Assembly (NCBI GenBank): GCA_047517285.1 | Contig: JAKZTE010000001.1 | Span: 1 to 64,000, forward strand | DNA length: 64,000 nucleotides | Source: UBA57 sp963577725 | GTDB lineage: Archaea; Thermoproteota; Nitrososphaeria; Nitrososphaerales; UBA57 | Direction of reading: 5' to 3' | Part shown: positions 7,890 to 16,411 of the stretch, one piece after another | How positions within the stretch are numbered: position 1 is the stretch's first letter | How the letters are laid out: every line of letters begins with the position of its first letter | Made by a program: the position numbers and the translations under genes | Notes under the pieces: model-generated | What the model was told of the DNA's origin: nothing | Database searches by the model: none | The model's input: only the letters and a program-made list of their open reading frames with translations

Positions 7890-8855
7890 TTATATTATGT
7901 TTATCATCCTAGTTATTGGTTTAATCGCTCTTTTTGCAATTTCTTCAGGAACTTTTACTTCATAAATCTCTTCATTTATAGATCTGTATAATTTCTCCAT
8001 TGTAATCATCTTCATATATTCACATACTGCATCATCTTTAACAGGATGAAATTTTTTCTCTGGATTTTGTTTCTGTAATTGATGCAAAATTCCTGTTTCT
8101 GTTGCTACTACAAATTCTTTCGCATTAGATTTACTTGCATATTTTATTATTCCATCCGTTGATAATATTTTTGTATTGTCGTGTTTTATGTTTCCTTCAG
8201 ATAATTCATACAGTATATTGGAAACACAACCACATTCTGGATGAACAAGAAAATCGGCGTCTGGAAGGCTATTCTTCATTGTATTGATCTTATCCGCTGT
8301 CAATTGTGCATGTACATGACATTCACCTGGCCAAATATGCATTTTCCTTCCCGTAATATTCTCAATATATGCACCAAGAAATAAATCTGGTAAAAATAAT
8401 ATCTCTTTGCTCCGAGGAACTTCTTCAACCACTTTCACTGCATTTGATGACGTACAACAATAATCGCTTTCTGCTTTAATCGCCGCAGAAGTATTTATGT
8501 ATGAAATGACTACCGCGTCTGGATGTTTATCTTTCCATTCACGTAATTGCTGAACATTAATTGTGTCTGCCAATGAGCAACCTGCCTTTAAATCAGGAAT
8601 GACTACTTTCTTGTTAGGAGCTAAAATCGAAGCTGTTTCGGCCATGAATTTTACACCACAAAATACAATCAAATCTTTATCCGACTTTAAAGCTTGTAAT
8701 GAGAGATTAAGCGAATCTCCAACTACATCCGCCAAGTCCTGTATCTCCGGTATCTGATAATTATGCGATAAAATCAGAGCATTCTTTTCTTCCCTTAACT
8801 CATTAATTGCTTCTCGAAAATTAATTTCCGATGTATTTATTTGTGCTATAATCAT
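7890..8855 (-). CDS. nadA: Quinolinate synthase A
   Basis: A 321-residue NadA, which condenses iminoaspartate with dihydroxyacetone phosphate to quinolinate using a [4Fe-4S] cluster in NAD biosynthesis. Family motifs: ILSHNYQIPEIQDLADVVGDSL at the N-terminus, cysteines in VFCGVKFMAETA, YCCTSSNA and CGCVSN that fit the cluster ligands, and GECHVHAQ. The ATG at 8855 is preceded by an AGGTGA ribosome site 4 bases away. It is divergent from nadC, with only 56 bases or slightly more between them, so the pathway genes may share a control region. No nadB is in the window. Confidence 0.94.
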   Translation of the reverse strand: MIIAQINTSEINFREAINELREEKNALILSHNYQIPEIQDLADVVGDSLNLSLQALKSDKDLIVFCGVKFMAETASILAPNKKVVIPDLKAGCSLADTINVQQLREWKDKHPDAVVISYINTSAAIKAESDYCCTSSNAVKVVEEVPRSKEILFLPDLFLGAYIENITGRKMHIWPGECHVHAQLTADKINTMKNSLPDADFLVHPECGCVSNILYELSEGNIKHDNTKILSTDGIIKYASKSNAKEFVVATETGILHQLQKQNPEKKFHPVKDDAVCEYMKMITMEKLYRSINEEIYEVKVPEEIAKRAIKPITRMINII

Positions 8856-8938
8856 TCACCTTTCATTTATTTATACCAATATGAAGCAATGATTCGCTTG
8901 TTTTATATTTTGTGTGTACCTATGTAATAGAGTGTAGA
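8856..8938. promoter_or_regulatory. Divergent nadA/nadC promoter region
   Basis: The gap between the two NAD genes holds TATA-like elements for both directions: TATAAAT on the minus strand (around 8867-8873) facing nadA, and TTTATATTT at 8903-8910 facing nadC. If the latter is used, transcription would begin near 8935, which favours the TTG at 8939 as a leaderless nadC start. No operator was recognised. Confidence 0.4.
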
Positions 8939-9766
8939 TTGGATTCAGAACTAGAACGATTTCTCAACGAAGATATATCTAATGGAGATATCACCTCTGA
9001 TTTATTCATAGACGCAACCTCAATTTCCAATGCAGAAATTCTTAGTCGTGAATCTGGAATTCTTTCTGGACGCAATGAAATAACACAAATATTTAATCAC
9101 TTTAATATTGAATCCAATTGGTTATTTCAGGACGGAGATTCCTTCAGCGACAATTCTCAAATAGTAAAATTAAATGGATTATCAAAATCAATTTTATTAT
9201 CTGAGCGCGTTTCATTAAATCTTCTTGGACATATGTGTGGTATTGCCACCAGTACTAATAATGCAGTAAAAATCACGAAACAAATTAGCCAGCATACAAA
9301 TATTTCTGCCACCAGAAAAACACTACCTGGACTTCGAAAATACGAAAAATATTCTGTTATAGTTGGAGGAGGCCTTCCACATAGATACGATCTCAATGAA
9401 ATGATTCTCATTAAAGATAATCATTCTAAATTAATTAATAATCTAGAAAAAAGCGTTAACTCAGTTCGAAATCAGATTGGTTCAAGTAAAAAAATTGAAC
9501 TTGAAGTCGACTCTTTGGAATCTGCTATGAAAGCAATTAATCTCGATATTGATATTATATTACTTGATAACATGCAACCTGAAGATATTCTAAAATTCAT
9601 GAATAAAATAAAATCAATTTCACAAAAAACCCCACTCATTGAAGCTTCTGGCGGTATTACTATGTCTAATCTCCAAAATTATGCATCAACTGGTGTAGAT
9701 ATTATATCGATGGGTGCACTTACCCATTCAAGTAAATCTATTGATCTTTCGCTTCAAATTATTTAG
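8912..9766 (+). CDS. nadC: Nicotinate-nucleotide pyrophosphorylase (quinolinate phosphoribosyltransferase)
   Basis: Up to 284 residues; converts quinolinate and PRPP to nicotinate mononucleotide. Motifs: NEDISNGDITSDL near residue 20, SERVSLNLLGHMCGIAT near 92, ATRKTLPGLRKYEKYSVIVGGG near 133, EMILIKDNH near 163, ELEVDSLESA near 195, and ASGGITMSN near the end. The longest start is GTG at 8912; a TTG at 8939 removes nine residues, fits the TATA spacing and keeps all motifs, so the start is not settled. Divergent from nadA, the preceding enzyme in the pathway. Confidence 0.92.
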   Translation: MCTYVIECRLDSELERFLNEDISNGDITSDLFIDATSISNAEILSRESGILSGRNEITQIFNHFNIESNWLFQDGDSFSDNSQIVKLNGLSKSILLSERVSLNLLGHMCGIATSTNNAVKITKQISQHTNISATRKTLPGLRKYEKYSVIVGGGLPHRYDLNEMILIKDNHSKLINNLEKSVNSVRNQIGSSKKIELEVDSLESAMKAINLDIDIILLDNMQPEDILKFMNKIKSISQKTPLIEASGGITMSNLQNYASTGVDIISMGALTHSSKSIDLSLQII

Positions 9767-10254
9767 CTTTTAATTCCAATTGCCTCTACACGATTTTTTA
9801 TTATTACAACCAATGCGGATCCAAGTATTCCAACTGCAAGAAAAGTTCCTATAAACAAATAACCTATTCCCGCGATCAGAGTAGACCCAAGTAAATATGA
9901 AAGATATGTTCCTACAATCACAGAAACAATAACAATCTGACAACCAATACCGACTATAAACGGCACTTTGTTACTTCCACATATTTTCCATGCTACATAC
10001 GTTGCAATAAAATTCGTAACAGTGCCTCCAATAATATCAATAGGACCTAGATTTGCTGGATTCAATATATTTGCTATAAATGTACCTAATGACAAACCAA
10101 TCACTACTGGCATTCCAAACACAATGGAAAGAGGTAATAACGCATCAGCAATTCTTACTTGAACTAGTCCATAACTAAATGGAGCTAGGGAAATTACTCC
10201 AATTGCATACAATGCTGCAAATATTGATATTAATGCTATTTGTTTTGAATCCAT
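9763..10254 (-). CDS. queT: QueT family membrane transporter (probable queuosine/archaeosine precursor uptake)
   Basis: A 163-residue hydrophobic protein with about five membrane segments. The start LISIFAALYAIGVISLAPFSYG and the block VRIADALLPLSIVFGMP followed by GLSLGTFIANILNP-LGPIDIIGGTVTNF match the QueT family of small substrate-binding (ECF-type S-component like) transporters. In bacteria QueT genes are controlled by preQ1 sensing and thought to import queuosine precursors; the archaeal substrate is not known. The genome makes preQ0 itself (queD/queC/mptA at 26.8-28.7 kb). The gene is preceded by a structured leader (10255-10316) and overlaps the end of convergent nadC by four bases. 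Confidence 0.8.
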   Translation of the reverse strand: MDSKQIALISIFAALYAIGVISLAPFSYGLVQVRIADALLPLSIVFGMPVVIGLSLGTFIANILNPANLGPIDIIGGTVTNFIATYVAWKICGSNKVPFIVGIGCQIVIVSVIVGTYLSYLLGSTLIAGIGYLFIGTFLAVGILGSALVVIIKNRVEAIGIKS

Positions 10255-10316
10255 TTTTTACATCTCTTACCGGGGTTTCTATAGCGGAACGGACGAGATG
10301 TCCCATTCACCCGCTT
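10255..10316 (-). promoter_or_regulatory. Structured 5' leader of the queT-like gene, candidate riboswitch with H-type pseudoknot
   Basis: The minus-strand leader is unusually G+C-rich for this genome. Two pairings interlock: AGCGG (10315-10311) with CCGCT (10287-10283), and ACATCTC (10301-10295) with GAGATGT (10266-10260), in the order A-B-A'-B' of an H-type pseudoknot. The last arm, GAGATG, is the only Shine-Dalgarno-like sequence and lies five A bases before the ATG, so the fold would hide it. Alternative pairings (GGAC/GTCC, GGGT/ACCC) compete with it. It does not match the preQ1-I or preQ1-II consensus sequences I know. The arms are seen; the ligand switch is inference. Confidence 0.5.
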
Positions 10317-10334
10317 AATTTATAAAAATTTTAC

Positions 10335-10347
10335 CGGTATAAAAATC
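10335..10347 (-). promoter_or_regulatory. TATA element for the queT-like transcript
   Basis: On the minus strand the sequence GATTTTTATACC lies 25-30 bases upstream of AAGCGGG, the first base of the pseudoknot. This spacing suits archaeal TBP/TFB initiation at about 10314-10316. A second AT-rich element (TTTATAAA, near 10319-10326) would start inside the fold and is less attractive. Confidence 0.4.
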
Positions 10348-10349
10348 TA

Positions 10350-11117
10350 TTACCTATCGTCAATTCTTGGCGCAAGATAAAAATTAATGTATCCGCCTAC
10401 TTCACCCAATCGAAATTCGATTTTAAATGGCATTTTATTAGAATATTCAATGCTAATTGTTTCAGCTGTGGTTCCTATTGCTTTTAGAATACTTAACAAA
10501 TACTGTAAGCTATAGGTTGCCTTGCTTTCTACTTTTGAACTTATTTCGGATACTCCCTCATCTGATTTATTTAATGTAATTTCTGCCTTTCCTGCATCTC
10601 CATTTCCAATGAATTTTATTTCGTCATTATTAGTTTCAATGGTAATATGATCTGCTACTGCTCCTACGTCATTTAATGTATCTTCAAAAACCCCTTTGTC
10701 TATTACAATCTTCGAATCCAATGCTAATTTTGGCACTTGTTGTGGGCTCTGAGAACTCTCAATCAAACGAATTTGGAACTCTCTTTTACGACCATTCTCT
10801 AATTTAACAATTAAATATTCGTCGTCTTCTGCAGATATAGATATACTATTATTTTGTTTTGCCCTCTTTATCAACTTAGACAATTCCTCAATTCTCAAAG
10901 TCAACTTGAATTCTTTGTCACATTCGTACTTTTCAAATGACGCATTTGGCCAATTCAAATCAATCATAGCAACATGTGATGGATCCATTCCTCTGAATTG
11001 TATCCCTTCCGCATTTGCTTCAAAACTAGGTTCTTCAACTATGGTGGAAACTACATTCATTATCAATTTCCATTCGGCAGGCGATTTGGTTTTTGCAACA
11101 AAACTCATAGCATTCAC
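10350..11117 (-). CDS. pcn: DNA polymerase sliding clamp (PCNA)
   Basis: A 255-residue PCNA, the ring-shaped processivity clamp for DNA polymerases, FEN1 and ligase. It has the two-domain clamp pattern: FEANAEGIQFRGMDPSHVAMIDL near residue 33-55, the interdomain loop region EFQIRLIESSQSPQQVPKL near 113-131, and the C-terminal PFKIEFRLGEVGGYINFYLAPRIDD. Length is typical. The order pcn-tfs-rpoL-pheA on one strand is compact (tfs ends 23 bases before), consistent with co-transcription. RfcL, its loader, is at 49491. Confidence 0.95.
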   Translation of the reverse strand: MNAMSFVAKTKSPAEWKLIMNVVSTIVEEPSFEANAEGIQFRGMDPSHVAMIDLNWPNASFEKYECDKEFKLTLRIEELSKLIKRAKQNNSISISAEDDEYLIVKLENGRKREFQIRLIESSQSPQQVPKLALDSKIVIDKGVFEDTLNDVGAVADHITIETNNDEIKFIGNGDAGKAEITLNKSDEGVSEISSKVESKATYSLQYLLSILKAIGTTAETISIEYSNKMPFKIEFRLGEVGGYINFYLAPRIDDR

Positions 11118-11140
11118 TTAATGTTTGTATCTATGAGTTA

Positions 11141-11467
11141 TTAAGAATATTCTCTCCATGTGTGTTCACATTTAACACAGCGGTAGAATCTAGTAGCAGG
11201 TTCATCTCCACTTCTGGTTTGTCTCTGCCATGAATAAGCTTCTCCATTACCACATTTTGAACATTGTTCTTTCTCAATTGGCAATGATTGAATATCATTT
11301 TTCTCATCTTTAATTTTAATTTTATTATTCTCATCGAGTTGTTGTACAGATTTAATATCTACTTTGGTATCTATTTCTTTACCGCACTCAACACATGCAG
11401 AAATTCTTTCTCCTGACGCACCAATTTTCGGTAAAATTCTACCTCCACACGCTGTACAAAATTCCAA
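11141..11467 (-). CDS. tfs: Transcription factor S (TFIIS/RPB9-like RNA cleavage factor)
   Basis: A 108-residue protein with two zinc ribbons: CTACGG...CVECG near residues 5-28 and CSKCGNGEAYSWQRQTRSGDE...CVKCEH near 70-105. The acidic dipeptide DE in RSGDEPAT is the catalytic tip that enters the RNA polymerase funnel to stimulate cleavage of backtracked RNA. This marks it as an active TFS and not a polymerase subunit RpoM-like variant without the dipeptide. It sits between rpoL and pcn. Confidence 0.95.
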   Translation of the reverse strand: MEFCTACGGRILPKIGASGERISACVECGKEIDTKVDIKSVQQLDENNKIKIKDEKNDIQSLPIEKEQCSKCGNGEAYSWQRQTRSGDEPATRFYRCVKCEHTWREYS

Positions 11468-11488
11468 TAATATTCACCTGTTCTTAAA

Positions 11489-11773
11489 CTATTTTTTTAA
11501 TGATTTAGTAAACTTCTCAGATATTTCATTGATTGTTTGTACTGCACTATCGCCGCTTACAATTAACTGCGCCATTGCATCTTTTTTCTTTGTCTGAACT
11601 TGAACTCTGAAATTATTTACTAGAGGATGAGGCTTGAATGCTCCTGCAAACACTACTTCATTATTTTCCAACAGTTCTTTTCGTAAAATATAGCCTATAG
11701 CTAAGTCTTCATCTGTTATTTCTAATGTCGCTCGATTGTCTTGTTTATCCACTTTTATTTCCATTTTATTCAT
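11489..11773 (-). CDS. rpoL: DNA-directed RNA polymerase subunit L
   Basis: A 94-residue homologue of archaeal RpoL / eukaryotic Rpb11, which pairs with subunit D in polymerase assembly. The family core NRATLEITDEDLAIGYILRKELL near residues 13-35 and the FAGAFKPHPL segment near 43 are clear, the C-terminal helix follows. The ATG at 11773 is the first start before the conserved strand. Neighbour of tfs, as fits a transcription gene cluster. Confidence 0.93.
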   Translation of the reverse strand: MNKMEIKVDKQDNRATLEITDEDLAIGYILRKELLENNEVVFAGAFKPHPLVNNFRVQVQTKKKDAMAQLIVSGDSAVQTINEISEKFTKSLKK

Positions 11774-11796
11774 TTTTTCTTACTCATTCCAACTAT

Positions 11797-12630
11797 TCAA
11801 AGCTTGTTATCTGATTTCGGATACGATCCTAGTATCTGAACCTTACTTCCAAGATTTATCAATCCTTCTACTGCTTTCTTACAGTTATCGTCATCTATAT
11901 GCCCTTCAAAATCTAGATAAAAATTATATTCCCATGCCTTTTTCCTAGTAAGCCTCGATTCAATTTTTGTTAAGTTAATATTTCCATTGGCAAATTCTTT
12001 CAAACCCTCATACAAAGCCCCCGAAACATCTCCTGCAGAAAATACTATTGACGTTTTATCATCCCCAGTGGATTTAGTTTGATTTTTAGACAAACAAAAG
12101 AATCTTGTAAAATTATCTTTATGATCCTGAATATTCTCATCAATTACATTCATCTCGTATATTTCTGCTGCCTCCTTACTCGCAATTGCCGCTGATCTTT
12201 TCATATTTTTTTCTTTAATCATTTTTACACTACCTGCTGTATCATAAGTCGCGATTGCATCACATCCCATTTTCTTCAAATAACTTTTACATTGACCTAA
12301 AGCTTGAGTATGAGAATATATCACATCAATATCCTCTTTCTTTACGTTATGATGTGAAATTAAGCAATGATCCACCTTTATGTTAATCTCACCCACTACC
12401 GACAAATCCGATTTTAATAATAACTCGTAAGATTCTATAACGCTTCCTTCTATTGAATTCTCAATTGGTAGAATTGCTAGATCGATTTGATTATTTTCTA
12501 TAGCTAAAAATAAATCTGAAAAACTTCTGTATGACTTGCTAATTACTTCTGAAAAATATAACTGAACTGCCTTCTCACTATAAGCACCACTCTCACCTTG
12601 AAATCCAACCGTTGGAATATCTTTTTCCAA
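11797..12630 (-). CDS. pheA: Prephenate dehydratase with ACT domain
   Basis: A 277-residue enzyme that makes phenylpyruvate from prephenate in phenylalanine synthesis. The catalytic domain covers about residues 6-185 (GFQGESGAYSEKAVQLYF, IENSIEGSVIESYELLL, YSHTQALGQCKSYL, and NFTRFFCL with the catalytic Thr-Arg-Phe). The C-terminal ACT domain (about 193-270) with NLTKIESRLTRKKAWEYNFYLDFEGH binds phenylalanine for feedback control. Chorismate mutase is not fused. It is six bases from ilvE. Confidence 0.94.
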   Translation of the reverse strand: MEKDIPTVGFQGESGAYSEKAVQLYFSEVISKSYRSFSDLFLAIENNQIDLAILPIENSIEGSVIESYELLLKSDLSVVGEINIKVDHCLISHHNVKKEDIDVIYSHTQALGQCKSYLKKMGCDAIATYDTAGSVKMIKEKNMKRSAAIASKEAAEIYEMNVIDENIQDHKDNFTRFFCLSKNQTKSTGDDKTSIVFSAGDVSGALYEGLKEFANGNINLTKIESRLTRKKAWEYNFYLDFEGHIDDDNCKKAVEGLINLGSKVQILGSYPKSDNKL

Positions 12631-12636
12631 AATAAT

Positions 12637-13551
12637 CTAATATACCTCAGTTAACCAATTCAAATATTTCTCATTATCGCCTGCAACAATATCTGCATAG
12701 GCCTGTCTTATTCTGTCAGTGATCTTGCCTATTTTACCCGTTCCAATTTTTCTACTGTCAATTTCAACGATTGCAGTCACTTCTGCCGCTGTTCCAGTAA
12801 AGAATACTTCATCTGCTTGATAAAGTTCAATTCTTGAAATCTCCCTCTCTACAATTTTCATGCCCATATCTCTAGCCATTTGAATAACCGAATCTCTTGT
12901 TATTCCTACTAGTATTGATGATGAACTTGGCGGGGTTGCTATTTCTCCATTTTTGACTACAAAAATATTTTCCCCTGTTCCTTCCGAAACCATTGAAGTC
13001 TTATCCAATAAAATCGCATCATCAAAGCCCGCTCTTAAAGCATCCAACTTGGCAAGTACTGAATTCAAATAATTCCCACTTGCTTTAGCTTGAGGCGGCA
13101 TAGAATCATCAGAAATTCTTCTCCAGTTTGATATACAAACTTTAATCTCTGGATTTGAAAAGTATTTACCAAATGGAAATGCCGCGATTGATACATTTAC
13201 AGGAAATCCAGTGAAATTTAATCCAATTCCACCATATCCTACGTAAACTAATGGCCTGATATAGCTCGAGCGTTTCAATTGATTCTTTCTAAGTAATTCT
13301 AAAATATTTTGCTCTAATTCTGATTCAGAATACTTATGTTCCAACGGTAATATTTTACATGATTCAGATAAACGTGATATATGTTCCTTTAATCTAAAAA
13401 CACCTAAATTATCTTTAGAAGGATATGCCCTTATCCCTTCAAACACTGCTGTTCCATAATGAATTGCATGAGTTAAAATAGGGACCTTCGCATCTTCCCA
13501 TTTTACAAACTCTCCATCCATCCACATATATTCAGTTTCTTCTATTGCCAA
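12637..13551 (-). CDS. ilvE: Branched-chain amino acid aminotransferase
   Basis: A 304-residue class IV PLP aminotransferase acting on Leu, Ile and Val. Signs: YMWMDGEFVKWEDAKVPILTHAIHYGTAVFEGIRAY at the N-terminus (positions 8-43), the PLP lysine region in SGNYLNSVLAKLDALRAGFDDAILLD near 155-180, EGTGENIFVV near 188, and FFTGTAAEVTAIVEID near 250. Length is typical. Six bases upstream of pheA on the same strand, so amino acid genes share this stretch with transcription genes. Its start lies 31 bases from the csl4 stop. Confidence 0.93.
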   Translation of the reverse strand: MAIEETEYMWMDGEFVKWEDAKVPILTHAIHYGTAVFEGIRAYPSKDNLGVFRLKEHISRLSESCKILPLEHKYSESELEQNILELLRKNQLKRSSYIRPLVYVGYGGIGLNFTGFPVNVSIAAFPFGKYFSNPEIKVCISNWRRISDDSMPPQAKASGNYLNSVLAKLDALRAGFDDAILLDKTSMVSEGTGENIFVVKNGEIATPPSSSSILVGITRDSVIQMARDMGMKIVEREISRIELYQADEVFFTGTAAEVTAIVEIDSRKIGTGKIGKITDRIRQAYADIVAGDNEKYLNWLTEVY

Positions 13552-13582
13552 AAATCTCCCCCCGGTTAAACTTTAAAATTTC

Positions 13583-14113
13583 CTATTCTTGAAAGTCCGC
13601 TGCCAGTTTTTTGTATTTAAAGAAACCACAACTGACACATTTCACACCTTTTGGAACCTTGGCTACTTTATCCGCGCACACATTACAAGTAGATCGTATT
13701 ACTCCATCGTCATCGTTATCATTTTTCACAACGATATGGATTATTCCATTAGTCAAACTAACTACTGTGGCACGAATGTAGTCATTTGTTCCCCAATTTG
13801 GCATTTTTGTTTTTGCCATTAAACCAACTAAAGAACCAAACGAAATCTTTCCATTAATCTTCTTAATTCTAAGCATTTTATCATTTTGAAGAACACCCTC
13901 AACCCGATCATTAGCCTGTGGTAATTCTGACGTGCTTCTTGGGCCTTCCACTTCAACTGATTTATTCTTATTATCAAATTTTGTCTTTCCAAAAACAGAA
14001 GCATGAATCTGCCCATCAATTATATGCGTGCCTTTTCCAGATTCATATTCTTCGATAACAGCTAATTCATCTCCTGGAATGACTCTTTCCTTACGTTTAT
14101 TGCTATTTTCCAT
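13583..14113 (-). CDS. csl4: Exosome subunit Csl4
   Basis: A 176-residue cap protein of the archaeal RNA exosome, which binds RNA and recruits DnaG. It has a short N-terminal beta domain (VIPGDELAVIEEYESGKGTHI), an S1-like OB fold at about 60-130, and a C-terminal zinc ribbon CNVCADK...CVSCGFFKYKK near 142-168. Length and order match Csl4 and not Rrp4. The gene is in a run with dph2 and ilvE; other exosome subunits are not in the window, apart from the COG1325-like gene at 54937. Confidence 0.9.
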   Translation of the reverse strand: MENSNKRKERVIPGDELAVIEEYESGKGTHIIDGQIHASVFGKTKFDNKNKSVEVEGPRSTSELPQANDRVEGVLQNDKMLRIKKINGKISFGSLVGLMAKTKMPNWGTNDYIRATVVSLTNGIIHIVVKNDNDDDGVIRSTCNVCADKVAKVPKGVKCVSCGFFKYKKLAADFQE

Positions 14114-14149
14114 GTTTTGTTTTAACTTTAAAAATATTTAAGCATCGTA

Positions 14150-15151
14150 CTATAGCCAATGTGGTTTAACAAGATAGTCATCAAGTTCTTTTCCATCTAA
14201 TAAGTCTAATAACGCTTCTGCCTGAGGAGACGATAATACTGGCTTGTCGAATGTATATCCGTCAATTGAAACTCTAGGACACGAAGTCTGAATAAACGCA
14301 TCAATTGACTTGAAATAAGACATTCTCTCATTTGTAACTTCTCTCATTGCAATCAATTGCACTTCTTTTCCTCTTTCTTCTAGTCTCCTTTTTACAGATA
14401 GTAACTTCTTTGTATCAAATTGACCTTCCTTTAGTCCTAATATGAGGCCGAATTTCTCTGCATAACGAGCTTTTGAAATTGATAAAATTGATTTCTTTTC
14501 CCGATCCTCTGCTACTCCCTTTACATCGACAATCTCTTCAGCATAAGGATCAATCATGAATGTAGGTTTTCCCGTCGACAGTGAAACTCCTATTCCATGA
14601 AAATTACTATTTCCTAATACAACAAACGCATCCACACTTTCCTTAATGTAAAATGCAGGATAAAACTCACAACCAAATACCTGACCATCTTGCAGTTGTC
14701 CTCCTCCTTTTCCGATAATTACCTGAACTCCATTCTCCTCAAATTTCTTTTTTATTGAATCAATCTGGTGTAAATACTGACTAAACGTTACCATTCCAAT
14801 GACCTTGAATTTCTTTAGCGCATCGATTGATTTCTTCACTGCAGGCTCGAAATCAATATTGTCAAACGCATCTATCATTATGGTTCTATCTCCAAGTTTC
14901 TCAAACGAAATTGTATGACCAATATTGAAAGCTAATTCGGCTCCGATCCTTTTAGCTTCAAAATTTGTACTATCACAGCTACCATAACAAGAATCTCCCA
15001 TTATGAAAACGTCTATGTTGAATTCTTTCTTTATTCTTGACGATATGTCTTCTAGATATATCATCAAACCATCAGGGGCACTTATACACACACTTCTTGG
15101 TTTGCTTGAACGTATCTCTTCAAATATCTTATTCTCATCTATTTCAATCAT
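14150..15151 (-). CDS. dph2: Diphthamide biosynthesis protein Dph2 (3-amino-3-carboxypropyl transferase)
   Basis: A 333-residue radical-type enzyme that transfers the aminocarboxypropyl group of SAM to the target histidine of elongation factor 2, the first step of diphthamide synthesis. The three cysteines that hold the [4Fe-4S] cluster fit GDSCYGSCD near residue 52, FGCEFYPAFY near 155 and QTSCPRVSIDGY near 290. Archaeal enzymes of this kind act as homodimers. Length is normal. The stop is 36 bases from csl4. Confidence 0.92.
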   Translation of the reverse strand: MIEIDENKIFEEIRSSKPRSVCISAPDGLMIYLEDISSRIKKEFNIDVFIMGDSCYGSCDSTNFEAKRIGAELAFNIGHTISFEKLGDRTIMIDAFDNIDFEPAVKKSIDALKKFKVIGMVTFSQYLHQIDSIKKKFEENGVQVIIGKGGGQLQDGQVFGCEFYPAFYIKESVDAFVVLGNSNFHGIGVSLSTGKPTFMIDPYAEEIVDVKGVAEDREKKSILSISKARYAEKFGLILGLKEGQFDTKKLLSVKRRLEERGKEVQLIAMREVTNERMSYFKSIDAFIQTSCPRVSIDGYTFDKPVLSSPQAEALLDLLDGKELDDYLVKPHWL

Positions 15152-15190
15152 TTTTCTTACTTAATCTCTATAACCATTGTATTTGTAATT

Positions 15191-16411
15191 TTATTTTTCC
15201 TTAAAATTTAGTTTATTGATATAATTTTCTATAATATGATCTGCAAATGGTATGCTGCAAGTCATTCCAGGAGAAACCGCATTTAGTATATGTATTGAAT
15301 TTTCATGTTCTTTAACCACTAAATCATCAACTAATTTTCCATTATCATCAACCAATTGCGCACGTATTCCTGAATAACTCTTAATTAATTCATTTAATTC
15401 AATTTTAGGTACTAGGTCACACACTTTTTCTAATAATTTGGTTTTCATTAATGATTGTATGAACTCTTCTTCCACCCGTTTACGATTATTTTTCAACATC
15501 TTCCAAAATCCTCCATAGCTCAACATTTCCATCAATTCATTAAAATTAACATCTCTATTTCTGTAGGCTTCTTTTCCTGGTGCAAGAACTGCATTGGGAC
15601 CTACGATTACTTTGTTATCAATAGTTTTCGTTAAATGTATTCCTAGAAATGGAAGCTCTGGATCAGGAATAGGATATATCATCGAATTTACTATATGAGA
15701 TTTATTCTCTGGAAGTTCAAAATATTCCCCCCTGAACGGTATTATTTGGTAATTTAATTTTAATCCCATCATTTTTGCTATATTGTCCGCATATGCCCCT
15801 GCACAATTTATCACAAATTTTGCAGAAATTTCAGTCATTGATGTTGTTATGATACTCTTACTGTCTTTTGCTTTAATAGATCTAACTTTCTGATTGAGTA
15901 AGATTTTCACACCATTCTCTTCTGCTTCAAATCCTAATGACTCAACTAATCTTTTTGAATCAACTATGCTTCCCATCGGGGAATGCAGTGCAAACTTTCC
16001 ATTCGTAAACGGTTCCATCTTCCTCAGTTCTATTTCATCAATTATTCTTCCGTCTTGAACATTGTTTTCTTTACTTCGTTTTAGTAAGGCCTCTAAATTA
16101 TTTTCATCTGTTTTAGTCTTACCGACAACAAGCGTTCCCGTTTTTTTGTATGGAATATCATTAACTACACAATAATTCTGTAGTTGTTTATTACCTTCTA
16201 CACAAAATCTTGCTTTTAACGAATTTGGCCTGTAATAAAATCCACTATGTATAACGCCACTATTTCTACTACTTGCATGATAACCGATATAGCCCTCTTT
16301 CTCAATTATGGCAATCTTGATCTGAAATCTCTTGCTTAATCTATTAGCAAGCGCACTACCAATTACACCTGCTCCTATTACTACAATGTCATACTCGGGA
16401 TCTTTCAACAT
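15191..16411 (-). CDS. lhgO: FAD-dependent L-2-hydroxyglutarate oxidase-like protein
   Basis: A 406-residue DAO-family flavoprotein. An FAD-binding DIVVIGAGVIGSALANRL segment lies at residues 8-25 and the family signature HASSRNSGVIHSGFYY at about 45-60; FRGEYFELP near 230 and the C-terminal NAVSPGMTCSIPFADHI near 380 also match the LhgO/L2HGDH group that oxidises L-2-hydroxyglutarate to 2-oxoglutarate. Glycerol-3-phosphate dehydrogenase-like activity cannot be excluded. It borders the high-GC inositol cassette, 166 bases away. Confidence 0.85.
   Translation of the reverse strand: MLKDPEYDIVVIGAGVIGSALANRLSKRFQIKIAIIEKEGYIGYHASSRNSGVIHSGFYYRPNSLKARFCVEGNKQLQNYCVVNDIPYKKTGTLVVGKTKTDENNLEALLKRSKENNVQDGRIIDEIELRKMEPFTNGKFALHSPMGSIVDSKRLVESLGFEAEENGVKILLNQKVRSIKAKDSKSIITTSMTEISAKFVINCAGAYADNIAKMMGLKLNYQIIPFRGEYFELPENKSHIVNSMIYPIPDPELPFLGIHLTKTIDNKVIVGPNAVLAPGKEAYRNRDVNFNELMEMLSYGGFWKMLKNNRKRVEEEFIQSLMKTKLLEKVCDLVPKIELNELIKSYSGIRAQLVDDNGKLVDDLVVKEHENSIHILNAVSPGMTCSIPFADHIIENYINKLNFKEK

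Noticed and set aside
10316..10327. TTTATAAA as the main TATA box of the queT-like gene
   Set aside because: Initiation 25-27 bases downstream would fall inside the second helix and remove the first pseudoknot arm; the upstream box fits better.
11131..11334. 67-residue minus-strand frame inside tfs
   Set aside because: It overlaps the TFS zinc-ribbon gene in another frame and has no family features.
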